Assembly (NCBI GenBank): GCA_019096155.1
Contig: JAHCVI010000006.1
Coordinates: 1,116,001 to 1,180,000 of the forward strand
From: Staphylotrichum longicolle
Taxonomy: Eukaryota > Ascomycota > Sordariomycetes > Sordariales > Chaetomiaceae
Length of the DNA stretch: 64,000 nt
Direction: 5' to 3'
The notes under the pieces were generated by a model that saw only the letters and a list, made by a program, of their open reading frames with translations, did not search any database and had not been told where the DNA came from. The position numbers were made by a program, and so were the translations under genes. Shown one piece after another: positions 33,182 to 46,586 of the stretch (positions are counted from its first letter, which is position 1; each line of letters opens with the position of its first letter).

Positions 33182-36100
33182 CTACCTCCTTTCTAACTAA
33201 TGTTAGGGTTATAGATCCTATATTATAGGCGTCCTAAGATTATGTCCTTCTTAGTCCCTATATCTACAATGTCGAAAATGACCTTTATGGTCTTCCCTTC
33301 GACTATAATGTCGAGTAGTTCCATCTTCCGTTATATAACCTATATTAGGAATGGTCCTTTGACTATATATAATTGCTTCTTTATCCTCTATAGTATCTAG
33401 AGTTAGTTAACGAAACCGGGTAAGATAAGGTCGATTTATAATCCTCTATCTACTAATGTAAGTACTTGGTATTATTTCTAGTACGCTATAACTTAAATTC
33501 GGTTGTCTAGTTAGTCGTTCTATACAGCGGCCACTTCCTAGTGGGCCGTCTATACTATCCGTCTTGTCACTACGCTTTTATACTTTTGCATTTTTACATT
33601 TTTAGTATACCTTATGTACGTTTTACGTCCTATACCTTTACCACCGCTAATGTATTTTTGTACTTTTTATACCTTTTATATACCTCGTACGTTTTTGCAC
33701 TTTTCGGTTGTACCTTTGTACCTAGTATACTTCCGTGCTATTATATTGGCCGGTTTAGTAACCGCTTATAGGTCTACTAGGAGGTCGTTATAGGCCTTTC
33801 GTTTTATCTAGTTCTTCCTACACTAGTAGGCCTATTATCGTTATAAGGGTATTAATTTTACTTGGGCCTGTCATAGGCCCTAGAGTCGTTTCCTAATTCT
33901 TATTAAGTCGAAGAGGCGTCCCTTTAGGACTCTAGTTAGTTATTATCTTCCACTTATCGAATAGCTTTCTTCTTATCCTATACAATTTTCTTACCTCTCC
34001 TTATCGGTAGATCCTCCTACAAGGCGTACTCGTCCTAAAACAGGATATCGTACCTATTCTTAAGCTTTTCGAGTCACTTGTTAATACCGGGATCCTTCTT
34101 TAGCCTAACTTATCTATCCGTAATCTAGTAGAGGTCGAATGCCCTAATAATCCTTCGAGGAATCTAGTAGTACTACTAGACCTTCTTTTTAAAATAGTAG
34201 AGGTATACGTAGTCGCTATATCCCTCTACTCCTTCTATATCTCGGTAGTATTCGGGCTACGCCCTTTTAGGCACGATACGAAGGTAGCCTTTATCTATCC
34301 TATTAAATATCTATAAGAGGTCGGTATAACTATATCTATAATCGAATATCTAAGTGACGGGTTTCTATAGTCCGTCCTCCCTTACCTCCTTAATAGGCTA
34401 GTAATTATAGTCGAATTTTTCCATATAGTAGAACTAGCAGGAGTACGTGATATATTAGAACTATAGGATATAGACGTAGTTACTCCTTCCTAGGTTAATA
34501 CATGTAGTTTCCCTTTCCGTAGTATACTAAAATCTATACCTATAACCTTCGCGTCGTATATCGTTAGTAGTCTTTCCAAAGCTATAATATCCTCGTTAGT
34601 CCCAATACTTTTCCTAGCTCTCTAGTGACTACCCCTAGGCCTTCTAGCGGGCTTGCTTCTAGTAGTATAAGAACTTAGGAATATAGATCTCTCCCTTTAA
34701 TAGGTCCTCGTAGTTTATATTGTCTAGTCTAGTCTACTAGACCTAGTCGGCTTTCTATACCTCTTTTAGCTAGAAGATTTCTTCTTTCAACTTATCGGCT
34801 TGCCGCTCGATTATACCAAATTGTCACGCGATAGTACAATAGGCCGCTACAACCTTCTTAGCTTTTTCCTTAATCTACTTCTACTCCTACCCCTACCCTA
34901 CTACTAGCTACTAAAGGTACTATAGCTCGTCTCTAGCCTATTCTAGTAGGGCTATAAGTACTTCGGGGTTATATAGATTAGGTAGACTATCGTCGTTTTT
35001 ACTAAGGTAAGCAATAACCTTCTCGATAGTTTCTCGGCTTAGCGTATCTTCTTCTTCGGTCAAGGGATCGCTCTAGTTGCTATATTAATCCTCTAACATT
35101 TCCTATATAAGGGTAGTGGTTATACGCCTCGAAATAGTAGTAGTAACTCTATCGATCTAGTTCTCTACCCGCTATCGGTTTTCCTAGGACTAGTTGATAC
35201 CCTATATCAAGATACCCATTGCTAATACGCGCTAAGCTCTAGGGTTGGTATTATCCCAAATAAATTGCTCGACAAACTATATACTAGGTATACTATCGTC
35301 GCTAGTATATAGGTTGTCCCTATCACTATAGTCTTCATCTATAGTGTTGTTTTCCTTGTGACACTATATCGTATAGTCGATAGCGTCCTCGAGGTTATCC
35401 TAGTTGTATTAGTCAATAACTATTGCTTTCCTAACTAGGAACTTTGCGTCGATAGTCGCTATTTTTAAACCTAGGACTAGCTTCTAGTCGCCTTTCTTCT
35501 TCGAGCTACAATAGTCCTATTTAAAGTGTCCCTTCTTGCTATACCTATAGCAAGTAACGTCGGTTTTTCCTTGCTATTTAACAGGTCCGGCGCGCTAGTT
35601 AGCGTCTACGTCTATAGTACTAGAATACGTACTATATGCCATACTATAGTACAGGCGTTTCTTCTTATCGTTAGGTTGGTAGGCCTATAGAGTCCCGCTC
35701 CAACCCTTACATTGCTACTTGCATATATACTAACGATTGTCGATCCTAATAGCTATATAGCAATATACTCGTCGAGTATATCTAGCCGATCTTCGTTGTA
35801 CAATATATCCTTGACCTCTTCTTTAAGGCCATTATAGAATAGCTATATAAGACCCTCTTCGTTGAAGTCGGCCTTATAGAGTCTTGTCGAAATAGTATAG
35901 TATACGCAGATGCCGACTTGGTCTAGCGGAGTTACATTAAGCGGTCCTATACATACCACTTCTTATCTAAGTCTCCGAATACCTTCTATAGCTCTACCTC
36001 GAACCTGGCGTAGCTACTAAAGACCTCGTTCGTAAAGTCCTCTCTATCGTCCTCGTTAGTATTATTCAATACGTCGTCTATAGTAGGTTGAAACTACTAG

Positions 36101-36411
36101 AAGGCCTAACCCTCTAGACACAAGGCGATGAATCCGACCTTGTCTACTTCTATAGGAAATAGCTCGGGATAATATCCCAAATAGGCCTTAGAGAGAGTTA
36201 GAAACCCTGAAAGGGCGTCCTTTCCTCCTCTATACCATAGTAGCAGATCAAGCTTGACCCGGCTTCGGTTGGCTATAGTATTGAGATAAGCGTTCTCCGC
36301 CTCGAGTGCGGCGATACGCTCGTTGAGCTAGGCGATAGTAGGTGCGGTAGTACCTATAGTATTCGATACCTCCGTTCTAAACTATAATAGAAACAAAGGG
36401 AGTAAGCAATG
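33182..36411 (-). pseudogene. gag and protease of A2-out
   Basis: This continues the A2-out coding region after A2-in: protease near 33230-33430, gag linker, zinc knuckle near 35510-35560, gag core to about 36390, then primer-binding site AGTAAGCAA at 36401-36409. Dense TAG/TAA breaks and very high TpA mark it as one of the most mutated parts of the stack. Confidence 0.8.
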
Positions 36412-36804
36412 TATAACGAATCGTTTGTCGTAACCTACTTCTAAAAGGGTCCTAGAGGTATATCTTAGTTAAGCATAGAGATTTGATAGAGCCAAAAGGT
36501 CTATAATAAGATATACTAATCTAGTCTTAATAAACTAGTAAAGTCCAATTGTACATTGCTTACTAAGGAAGCTCTAAACTCCCTTAATAAGTAACTAACT
36601 AGCTAGTATATATATATAATGACTTCTTTATCCTAAGGTTCCTTTGCCCTAGCTCGCCTAGGCTCGCTAGCTACTTTGAGCTACCTTTAGGTCGCTCTAG
36701 GTAGATGGCTACCTTGTCTACTATAATCTCCTAGGGTAGCCAGCTCCCCTAAGCTACCCGCTCTTAGCGTTAGCAGCCGCGCCTGCTGCCTATTAGTCCC
36801 TGCT
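36412..36804 (-). repeat. 5' LTR of A2-out, inner part (continues at 60524-60571)
   Basis: 393 bp of LTR from TATAACGAATCG to CCCTGCT, where A1-mid inserted. The remaining 48 bp (GCGCCTCGTATACCC to GGTTCGTGACA) follow that element. Together they make 441 bp, as in A2-in. Confidence 0.9.
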
Positions 36805-37225
36805 TGTGACGAATCGTTCGTCCTGACCTACTTCTGAAAGGGTCCTGGAGGTATATCTTGGTCAAGTATAGAGATTCGGTAGAGCTAAAGGGTTTACAAT
36901 AAGATATATTGATCTAGTCTTAAGGGATATAGTGAATCTAAACTATAATTGCTTACTAAGAAAGCTCCTAAGCTCCTTCAACGAGTGACTAACTAGCTAG
37001 TATATATATAATAATTCCTTTAGATTACTATCGTCTTTATATAATCCCTTATATTAGCTCGCTAGGATTACAAAGTGATCTTTGTAAGCCTTAGTATTGG
37101 ATCACGATGCCAAGCCTATACCAAGCGTGATCCTTCTCTAATTAGTTGTTCAATAATTAGACGTCAAGGCTCCCTACGCCTTAACTACGGCCCCTCCTAG
37201 CTATATATATAGTTAGTCTATAATA
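36805..37225 (-). repeat. 3' LTR of A1-mid (421 bp)
   Basis: It runs from TGTGACGAATCG to TAGTCTATAATA (mutated CAGTCCGTGACA) and is followed by CAATGCCCCTCC, the polypurine-tract complement. Confidence 0.88.
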
Positions 37226-37438
37226 CAATGCCCCTCCTTCTAGGCTTTCGACCTAAAAGCCTTAAGGCTTATTTCAAATACCGCTAACAACCTATACTTG
37301 TAAATACAGCGCCTTTCCCTCCTATATTATCGCTACGATATTAATATTATAATAGGCTATGTCTAAAAACGTCAATCTAAGAAAACCTAGGAGCGTACTA
37401 CGCTTGTTTCTTTTATCGATTCCTCGGGTATAGACGCT

Positions 37439-38030
37439 ATACCTTATTCTTAATACTTCAAATATAACTTAGCTAGTCGTATCTCGTAGGGTTCGTCCTA
37501 GTATAGCGACTACGTCCGTCGTAGCTATTCTTACAATAGGTCTAGCATAGCTTCTACTTATCGGTATCGCCTTCTCGTACGCGTTGGTGCCCCTACTAAC
37601 CTCTCTAGTGACGAAAGTCATATCTAAGTAGAAGCGGGTAGAGTAGAAGAAAGCGGATATTAAAGAGGCCCTTTTCGTCCTCTAGACCCAACTCTAGATA
37701 GCTATAGGCCGTCTAGCTCATCTCCGTCGTTAAAAACGCTTCCTCAAGGAGCGCGGCTCCGAGTTATTCCGTCGGGGAATATAGTCGTTAGATAAAATAG
37801 AAGAGGAGGATAGGAAGTTGCAAGCGTCTAAGGCCTTCGTGACTAGCGACGTATAGTCGCTTAGCGCGGACGTCCTATTCGATTAGTCCTCTCTTGGCCT
37901 AGATCTATCGGAAGCTGACTTAGCCGCTTTATTAGAGTCGGCCCCTATAGTCGATCCGGGTTCCTCTAGTAGAACTCCTCTAGTTTCTCTAGACAGTAGA
38001 GGTTTGTAGCTAGCTACTACGAATTGTCTT
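37439..38030 (+). pseudogene. Antisense Zn2Cys6-like gene of A1-mid, degraded
   Basis: It aligns with the A1-in antisense gene (47224). The start is ATA and the cysteines mostly read tyrosine (IPYS, stop, YFKYN). The intron branch CTACTAAC with CTCTCTAG is kept. The C-terminal coiled-coil part (LKERGSELFRRGI) is still readable. Confidence 0.65.
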
Positions 38031-38034
38031 CTAG

Positions 38035-39933
38035 CCTAAAATCTAGCTACTTTACCAAGTACTATTGCTATCCTTTCGTAATCTATAAGTCTAGGATCTC
38101 TTCGATATCCCATTCTTCTTCTTTGTCTTCGACTTCTATATCTATAGCAAGTCGTATATTTTTAAATGCTAGTTCCAAAAGTGAAATGTAAAAAATATAC
38201 ATCCTAATGTATATCGTTGCTAGTAACGATAGTTAGTAGTTAGATATCAAAACTTTCTCCTCGATCCTAAATAATCCAATCTTTTTAAATCGAATTTTCG
38301 ACTTAGTCGCTTTGTATGAAGATTTCGTAAGATAAGGTAAACCTTGTCTCCCCTCTCTAGGCAAGGACCCTTAAGCCTATATTTGTCGTAGTAGTATTTC
38401 ATCTTTACCTAATAAACTCTAGTTCTTCCTTAAGTATCGTATAAAGTATATATATCTAGTCTGCCTTGACAACTACCCTAGGGACTATAACCTTGGGCCC
38501 CTAGCGTAGGTCTACTTTGTACCCAAAGTTCGTGAAGAATGGTATAACTTTTGTAGATTTGGTTGGTACTATATTGTATGCTAATTACACGACTAGCAAC
38601 AATATAACCTAGTCATCCTACTAGAAATTGATAAATGACCGAAGGTATATTCTATAATCTAATTAAGTCGTTCTATCTATCCGTCCGTCTATAGATAGTA
38701 AGCCATTGAGAGCTTACTCTTTATACCTAGGCGCGTCATCAATACTTGCCAAAACCTAAATATGAACTTGGTATCCCTATCTATAATCCATTCCTTCGGC
38801 CAACTGTAAACTAAAGCTATATACTAATAGATCATGTCTATAAGTTATTCCGCTAACTATATCTCCTTATATAAGATAAAATAGCTCTACTTAATAAGTC
38901 GATCTACTAAGACAAGGATACTATCGAACTCCATTCCTATTATTATATCTTTAGAGGGTAGTAGCTTGGTGATAAAGTCTATTATCACCAAGCTCTATAG
39001 TCGTTCTATAACTAGTAATAGCTATAAGAGTCTATAGGGTTTATAATATACCGCCTTACTTCGGTTGCAAAGGTTACATTCCTTAAGGACCTCCTTAACC
39101 TTCTTCCTAAGTCCTAAGAAATTATACCCTTACTGTTTAATCCTTACAATAGTCTTGGTAATTCCTATATATCCTCCGAGCCTCGACTTATAGATCTCTT
39201 TGATCAATTACCTTTAATTATCTACGCTATCGATCGATAGTTTAGTAATTTTTTCTTCTCTAAAGGTCGTATAGCATTCCTTCTGACAGCTTCTATACTA
39301 TACGCCATCGCGCAGCCTTATAGTCTACGACCTACCGCGGTCTAGGTCGGTACAAGCGCAATAGACTAGTTGCTATAGGGGGTAGTACATCGTCCCATCG
39401 GGTTATTCTTGGAGCAAGGGTAGCAATGCTTCTATTGTATTGCCGAAGTGATCTAGTCTCCTACTCAAGGCATCCGCTCTTACATTCTCGGATCCTTTCT
39501 TATAGATAATAACGAAGTTAAATTCTATAAGGAATTCCGCCCATCGTATCTAGCGTTAGTTAAGTTCCTTAGTACTAGTAAAGTACTAGAGGTTCTTATA
39601 ATCTATATACACCTATACTTAGTATATTATACCGCTAAGGTAGGGTTTCTATTCGCGAAAGGCCTCGATAATTGCCAACAGCTCTTTGTCATATATTAGG
39701 TAGTTAAGCTATAGTCCTATAAGCTTTTTTAAGAAGAACACTATAGGGTAGAGCTTTCCTTGCTTATCTCGCTAACTAAATTGTCCTCTAATTGCATAGT
39801 CCGACACGTCGGTCTCTACTTTAAATAGCTTCCTAGGATCTAGCAACAAAAGCATAGGGTCCGCGATAATAAGGTCGCGAATTAGCTAGAATGCCCGCTC
39901 TTGCTCCTCTCCCTATCGGAATTCAACGTCCTT
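38035..39933 (-). pseudogene. pol of A1-mid, 3' half (chromodomain, integrase, part of RNase H)
   Basis: Minus-sense chromodomain (about 38110-38035), GPY/F, integrase DDE and HHCC, then RNase H up to the B insertion. Near 39190-39290 a short unrelated stretch replaces about 200 bp present in the other copies, a local deletion/rearrangement. Pol continues at 55596. Confidence 0.8.
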
Positions 39934-40305
39934 TGTGATGGGCTCGGGCTTCACCCGAGCAAGTAAGGTCTAGGCTTTGCCTAGACTATAGACCGGGCCT
40001 ACTACGAACCCCGACCGGAGACCAGGCCCCGGCGAGATAGTCCGGGCTAGGCCCGAGTCAGACCCCAAACCGGATCCGACTCGAGCCGTAACAGGGCCCG
40101 AGTCAGACCTCAAACTAGATCTAGACAGGTCCTAGACCCTATCTGACTTAGGGACAAGCCGGACCTGATAGGGGCGCTAAAGGGACTGGACGATATAAGG
40201 CAAGAACCCTCTACGCCCTCCTATATTGTACTTTTTCTCTCTTTAAGATAGTTGAATAGAACATTGTACGCTTATCTATAGTTGCTATAAGGCTAGTACC
40301 TTATA
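39934..40305 (+). repeat. 5' LTR of B (372 bp)
   Basis: It starts TGTGATGGGCTCGG and ends GTACCTTATA (mutated GCACCTTACA). It contains TATA at 40222-40230 and a CT-rich initiator region before AAGATAGTTGAA at 40245-40256. Confidence 0.92.
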
Positions 40306-40306
40306 T

Positions 40307-40318
40307 TTCAACTATCTT
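40307..40318 (+). promoter_or_regulatory. Self-complementary primer-binding site of B
   Basis: TTCAACTATCTT begins one base after the LTR. It is the exact 12-base reverse complement of AAGATAGTTGAA at 40245-40256 inside the LTR, about 23 bp after the start of the TATA box. No typical tRNA 3'-end complement (TGG...) is present. This matches the Tf1/sushi layout, in which the RNA 5' end folds back as primer. Confidence 0.75.
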
Positions 40319-40322
40319 TACG

Positions 40323-41470
40323 ATGGAAATATACGACTTATATTTGGGGGACGATACTATAACCCCTACCAAGACGACGACGCCGATCCAAACCTACCCC
40401 GACTTCGATATAGCCTAGCCTCAGACTATCAACAACCCCGATATAGAATGGGTTCAAGAGTACTTCCGAAGTATACGAGAAATACTCGAACGCTAAAACG
40501 CTGAGATCGAATCCCTCCGAGCAAACTAGGCGGCAATGGCCCTAGCTCCCGCGGCCCCGGCTACTCCCCGCCCCCTAAGAAAACGCCTTCTAGTAGGACA
40601 ACCCTTCGACGGTAAAAAGGAGCTCTTCTCGGCTTGGAGGGATATAATGGTATATACCCTCGAAGTAGACTAGGAATATATTGGAACTAACTAGGACTAG
40701 TGGGTATTTATTTAGTCGAACCTCACCTGCTAGGTTTAGATACGTATTGTAGCGTACTACGAATCGGGAGGGCCCCCCTATAGGTACGACCTGACGGCAT
40801 TCCTCTACTACTTTAGAACTATTTTCTCGAACCCCTACGAAAAGACCTTGGCCCTATCGGACCTAGAAGACCTCCGACAAGGCGACAACGAACCATTTCC
40901 CGCCTTTATCGTTCGCTTTAAAGTAGTCCTGTCGAAGGTAGGAGGGCTTGGTTGGAACGACGAGCTATAGATCGTTAAGCTATAGTACTACCTCGCCCTA
41001 AGACTTAAGCTTTTAGGAGTAGGACGAGGCATTCCCCACGACGACTATAGATAGGTAGTCGAGAGGTATCGAGAGATTGCAACCGACCTCGAGGCTCTCT
41101 GACTTGGAAATAGGTATTAGCGAGGGAGAACCCGCTAAGCCGGATACCCCAATAGGAGTAGGGATATAGATAGAGATACCCTGATGATGGATATCAACGT
41201 AATATAAATCCGGCAGGGTAGGGTAGGGACGAATAGATCTGGAGGAAACCCCTAGTTAGGAAATAGGACGACTCTAGGAGACTATAGGCCTTGCGCGAAA
41301 TAGGTTAGTCAAGAGATACGCGCCGTGTATAGGATAGCTAGGGCCTGTATTCGATATGGCTAGAAAGGATACTTTATCCCCGAGTATACCTTTACCCCGG
41401 CCGCTAGGCCGTCGTAGTAGGAACACGCCCCGTTGGACATTTGGATCCTTAGTATAGAAGGAGAAGAGGA
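40323..41470 (+). pseudogene. gag of B
   Basis: The frame from ATG 40323 is broken by TAG codons. It has an acidic N-terminus, the gag core (LLVGQPFDGKKELFSAWRDI, YDLTAFLYYFRTIFSNPYEK, LRQGDNEPFPAFIVRFK) and a zinc knuckle at 41346-41391 reading C-x2-Y-x4-Y-x4-Y, a CCHC whose later ligands became tyrosine. A single broken gag-pol frame seems likely because protease follows closely. Confidence 0.8.
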
Positions 41471-41599
41471 AGAAGGTTACCTACTTTCTAAAGAAGACTA
41501 GGAATAGGAAAAAGAATAGCCCCCGAGTAGAGTCTTGTATAGGGGCCGAAAGCACCCTTCGACTTAATAGACGAATCGGTAGAGATTAGAAAGAGAATA

Positions 41600-44500
41600 G
41601 ACAAACCTCCCTTCCTTATCCTAGTATTCCTGAACTCTACTAGCTTTGTAAATACGTAAGTAGATAGTAGGTGCTCTAGTTATAGCGCTATTAGCGAGAA
41701 GATATACTAGAAACTAGGAATTGAGCAACTTAGTTTGCCTACCGCTTGCGTCCTTGGGACCGCGGTCGGCCTATACCTAGGACGAAAAATAATGCGGATA
41801 GCGTGCGTTACAATAGATATCGACGGATAGACAAGCGAGGCCGTATACTATATAGTTCCAGGCCTCGTATATAATGTAATCTTAGGCCTCCTATAGATAA
41901 GGTATAGGAAGATCACCTTAGATGTAGACGTGGGTATCCTTACTATTGGGATGGAACCTAGGCTTTAGGTAAAAGAATGCTCGTTGCGACCGAAAGAGAT
42001 AGGAATCTCCTAAGTTATAGGGATGGTATTTGTAGCGTTGGCAAAGAGGGTATAGAGAAAAGGGGCCCTTCTAGAATAGCGAGGTACCTTCCTAGTGACG
42101 AGCCTTCGAGAGATAACGACTATACTAGAAGCGAGGCGTGCCCGACCCGGGCCCGAACTAGACCTGGTTTGGAACCTCCCTAAGGAATTAAGCGACTTCG
42201 CCGACCTCTTCGATAAGGAGAAAGCCAATGGACTCCCCCTATATCGAGGCCCTATTGACTACTATATTAGACTTAAGACGGGCCTAGACGGAAAGATACC
42301 CGAACTCCCCTAGGGACCGTTATATAATATACCGCGAGACTACCTCTTAGAAGTATAGAAGCAAGTCGTTGACCTTATAGATAAGGGATAGATTCGTACG
42401 AGTTCTTCGGCGGCCGCGGCTCCTATCCTCCTAGTTAAGAAGGGCGACGGAGGATGGAGATTCTATATGGATTACCAAGCCCTTAATAAAATTACCCGCT
42501 AAGATCGGTACCCTTTACCTCTTATTAAGGAGACGCTCCGGTCCCTATTAGGGGCCTAGTGGTTTATAAAACTCGATATCCGGGCGGCCTTCTACCGAAT
42601 TCGAATAGCCGAAAGGGACGAGTATCTAATAGCTTTCTAGACGAGGTTTAGACTCTTCGAATGGCTTGTCTACCCCTTCGGGCTAGTAGGTATACCCGCT
42701 ATATTCTAACGATATATCAATAATATTCTCGGCCCGATACTCGGCGACTTTGTAACGGTATACCTCGACGATATCCTTATCTACTCAAGGGGGAGTAGGA
42801 AGGAATATATAGAAAAGGTTAGGGAGGTGCTTAGGAGGCTTCGGGAGGCCGGGCTCTCCTTAGACTTTAAGAAGTATATATTTGCTACGAAAGAAGTCAA
42901 ATACCTAGGTTATATTGTAGAGGCTAGGGAACGGATCCGGCTAGACCCCGAGAAGCTTAGGGCTATTTAGGAATGGGAAGCGCCAAGTAAGGTACAAGGG
43001 GTCCGGAGCTTCCTAGGGTTTACCAACTTCTACCGAGACTTTATCCCTAACTTCTCCGAGAAGGCTATACCCCTGATACGACTTACCCGCAAGAATATCC
43101 CCTTTTATTAGGGGAAGGTAGAGTAGGAGGCTTCGAAACGCTGAAACCGCCTTTATATCGGAACCGGTCCTCGCCCAATAGGACCCGGACAAGGAGATAG
43201 TACTCGAAGCGGACTATTCGGGCTCGGCCCTAGGCGGATGTCTCTCTTAGCGGGGCGAAGATAGAGTCCTTTACCCGTCGCCTACCACTCTACGAAACTA
43301 ACCCCTGCCAAATGGAACTACATTATATACGATAAGGAACTATTGGCTATTATCTCTTGCCTTAAAGCCTAGTCGGTGGAGTTGCGTAGCGTTGCCGCCC
43401 CCTTTTAGATTCTTACCGACTATAAGAACCTCGAGTACTTTTCCTAGCCCCGATAGATTAGCAAACGACAAGCACGTTAGGCTAAGATACTCTTACTTTT
43501 CAACTTCGAGCTTAGTTACCGCCTAGGCTCCTAGGCGTCGTAACTAGATGCCCTTTCCCGATAGGAATAGGACTACTTAGGGGATGTACCGCGGATAGTA
43601 TAGCTCCTCCCCCCGATCACCTAGCTGAATATAGCAGGTATATAAAAGGAGATCCCCTTGCCTATAGGAAGTATACTATTCGCGGATAGATAGCTTATAG
43701 ACCTCTAGGATCAAGGGGTTAGGGGGGATAAATACTATACCTACTAGCTCTAGGTAGTACAAGATAGGGTATAGAAGTTCCTAAAGAAAGCCGAAGCCGC
43801 CTATACTTAAATTATAGACTGTTCTCTTAACGTTCAAGGCGTATTATAGTTTAGGAGAAGGCTCTAGCTCCCTATATAGGAGCCCCTTACTACTATAATC
43901 CTTTAACGAATCTACAACTCCCCTATATCAGGCTACCTAGGCAGGAATGGCCTATTTAAAATGCTTTAGAGAGATTACCATTAGGATCTAATATCCCCTA
44001 ATGCGAAATAGTTCGCCTAGAATTGCCACTAGTGCTAAAGAGCTAAGTTTTTACAATAGCTCTGGCAAGGACTACTCTAGCCCCTACCGATTGTAGACCG
44101 CCTTTAGAAATAGATCTCTATCGACTTTATAGTCGACCTCCCCACAGGAGATAAGACCGCCCCTAGGTACCTAATAGTTATTACCGACCGATTGTCTAAA
44201 TATATATAGCTCGAAGCTATAAACTCGATAGGGGCCGAGGAATGTGCTCTTCGCTTCCGCGACGTCTAGTAGCGATTCTATAGATTCCTATTATAGATCA
44301 TTACCAATTGCGGCTCGAACTAGCTTAGCAAGTTTTATACTACGCTTTATAAAGCTATTGGAATCGAATAGTTGCTATCTACTACCTATTATCCCTAGAT
44401 AGATAGTAAGATAGAATAGATCAACTAAGAAGTTTAGGCGATCCTAAGGACTATCGTCACCTTCTTATAGTACGACTAGCCCGAATATTTACCGGCTTAC

Positions 44501-45250
44501 TAGCTTGTAATTAACAACCGGGACTCGACGGTTATAGGAATAAATGCTAATTATCTCTTCTATAAGTACGATATAAGTCCGATCCAACGGGTAACGACTC
44601 CTACTACCCCCGTCTTGAATCTACAAGGAAGGGCTGCTAGTTTTCTCAAGCACTTGAAAGAAGGTATAGAGTAGACGCAGGCTACTATTATATACATATA
44701 GTAGCGGCAATAAGAGAATGTAAACCGTTCTCGCTATCTAGCGGAGAGGTTCGAAGTAGGCGATAAGGTATAGCTTTCCCTATATAATATTAAGACAAAC
44801 CGATCTAGTTAGAAGCTTAACTAGGTTAATGCTAAATACTAGGTAGTCGAGGTCCCTATACCCTTGACGGTGAAACTTAATATACCTCGGGGCCTTTACC
44901 CAATCTTCTATATAGACCTAGTCGAGCAGGTAGTATCTAACCTACTCCCCTTCCAATAGGTTATAGATTCCTAGCCGGGACCTACTTAGGAACTGTTGTA
45001 TAACGGGGTCCTATAAGAGGAATATAAGGTTGAGGCCATTCTAGCCGCGAGGAACGTAAGGGGAAGGGGGAATAGGCGCGATATACTAGTGAAATAGAGG
45101 GGTTACAACTCCCTAACTTAGGAACTACTCGAGAATATAGAAAGTACTATCGCGCTAGATATATTCGAGTAGGATTGGGGAGATACCTATTATAACAATA
45201 GACTAGTTATAAATAGGAGGAGAGTAATAGTACAAGAGACGACTAGGGTA
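41600..45250 (+). pseudogene. pol of B (protease, RT, RNase H, integrase, chromodomain)
   Basis: Retropepsin 41640-41960 (VDSRCSSYSAISEKIY, then VYNVILGLL). RT about 42410-42810 with LVKKGDGGWRFYMDYQALN and an intact YLDD at 42761-42772. RNase H about 43170-43560 (VLEADYSGSALGGCLSQ). Integrase about 44000-44560 (FIVDLPTGDKTAPRYLIVIT). GPY/F-like part to 44900. Chromodomain about 45020-45190 (YKVEAILAARNVRGRG, DILVK, RGYNSLT). Some 40 in-frame stops, nearly all TAG, make it inactive. Confidence 0.85.
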
Positions 45251-45419
45251 AATTAAGGCTAGTGCTATTTATATAATATTGATATGCTAACTTGGCTTAG
45301 ATTAGTTCCGTACTAGACGTAGGGCGGACGAGAGACGCGTATAGTAGGTACCGAAAAGAATGCAATGACGCGTTCTACTAGAGGAAGAAAAGAACGAAAA
45401 TAGAAAACCCGGTAGAAGC

Positions 45420-46586
45420 CTAACTACTCCGACGCAACGATGCTATCCTAGGACTTAGAATCCTAAGCGGGGTCGGCAAGGGCTGCGTCGGTATCGGCAA
45501 AGGCGGCGTCGGCGTCGGCAAGGGCGGCCTCGTAACGAACGTATATAAGGGAAGCGGTATAGATACGCTCTACTATACACTTGGAGGGCGAGAGGGAGTA
45601 GTCACGACGACAAGGGGTAAAAGGGAGGGGACCTATAGTATAACGCGAAGAATAAATGTAGCGTCTAGACCGAGGGGCCTAAGCAGGCGTAGGGGTATCC
45701 GAAGCGCGTCTAGACTAGGAGATGTAAGTAGGCGAAACAAGGCCTAGGATACGTCTAGACCGAAAAGGGTAAGCGGGCAAGGAAGTATTTAGAATACGCT
45801 CGACAAGGGCGGCATTAGTCGACGCGATAGTCGATATAGACTCGTTTATACTCTTTAGCTTGCGTATAAAGGTATTGTTCTACGCTATAGCGTAGTTGTT
45901 AATACGTTAGGCCACCTCTAAAACGTTATTGTTGAGAGAGGGGGTAGGGACGACACTTAGGCGGCGGGAAGGTATGCCGGGAGTAGGTCCGGAGTTGACT
46001 AGGGCGAGCTTAGCAAAAGAGTAGCGAGAGTTGCCCTCCTAATAGGGGGCGAAGGCGAGGCGACCCGGGGTCCGGTTGGCTTAGGCTACGTCTAGTAGCA
46101 AGGAGAACGAACGTACTAGGGCCGAGAACGTAGGAGCAAGGACGGCGCGTTTAGCGCGTTGGTTCTAGGTATAGGGGATAGCAGGAGAGATGAGGGTAGA
46201 GTTGTCTTTATAATAGGCGACGATACGCTTAATGCCGGCGCGGAGACGGGCGTTGTTCGCCTACAACTATAGATCCTAGACGTAGCTAGTATAGGCAGCG
46301 CGATACTCCTTACAGCCCGCGCTACGGCCGGGAGTGCAATGAACTCTAGTGCCGCTTAGAAGGCGGCGGATATACGGTAAGTAAAACTACTGCTTCTCGG
46401 GCTAGAGGTCAAACTCTTCATCGGAAGAGTCGCCCTCTATAGTGTACCCGCTAAGGGATAGGCTCTAGTTCTTTTGATGCTTTTCAAGCACCGTTAGCTC
46501 GCGTTACAAACGCGCACTAGATCTAGAGCGGACGACTTACGCTACGATCTTCGTTATAGTCGCCGCTAGGACAACGGCTACCGCTA
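45420..46586 (-). pseudogene. Antisense quasi-ORF in the 3' region of B
   Basis: On the minus strand, opposite to pol, one frame stays protein-like for about 390 codons with only TAG/TAA breaks at plausible Gln sites. Parts: GYTIEGDSSDEEFDL, FYLPYIRRLLSGTR, ANNARLRAGIKRIVAYYKDN, FSALVRSFSLLLDVA, GRLAFAPY, FAKLALVNSGPTPGIPSRRL, INNYAIA, RKLKSINESISTIASTNAAL, and an Ala/Asp repeat tail from GC-rich repeats at 45472-45531. Its upstream end is cut by A1-in at 46586 and resumes at 54746 for a short stretch (LVYLSRPALLVVV). No family recognised. Confidence 0.5.
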
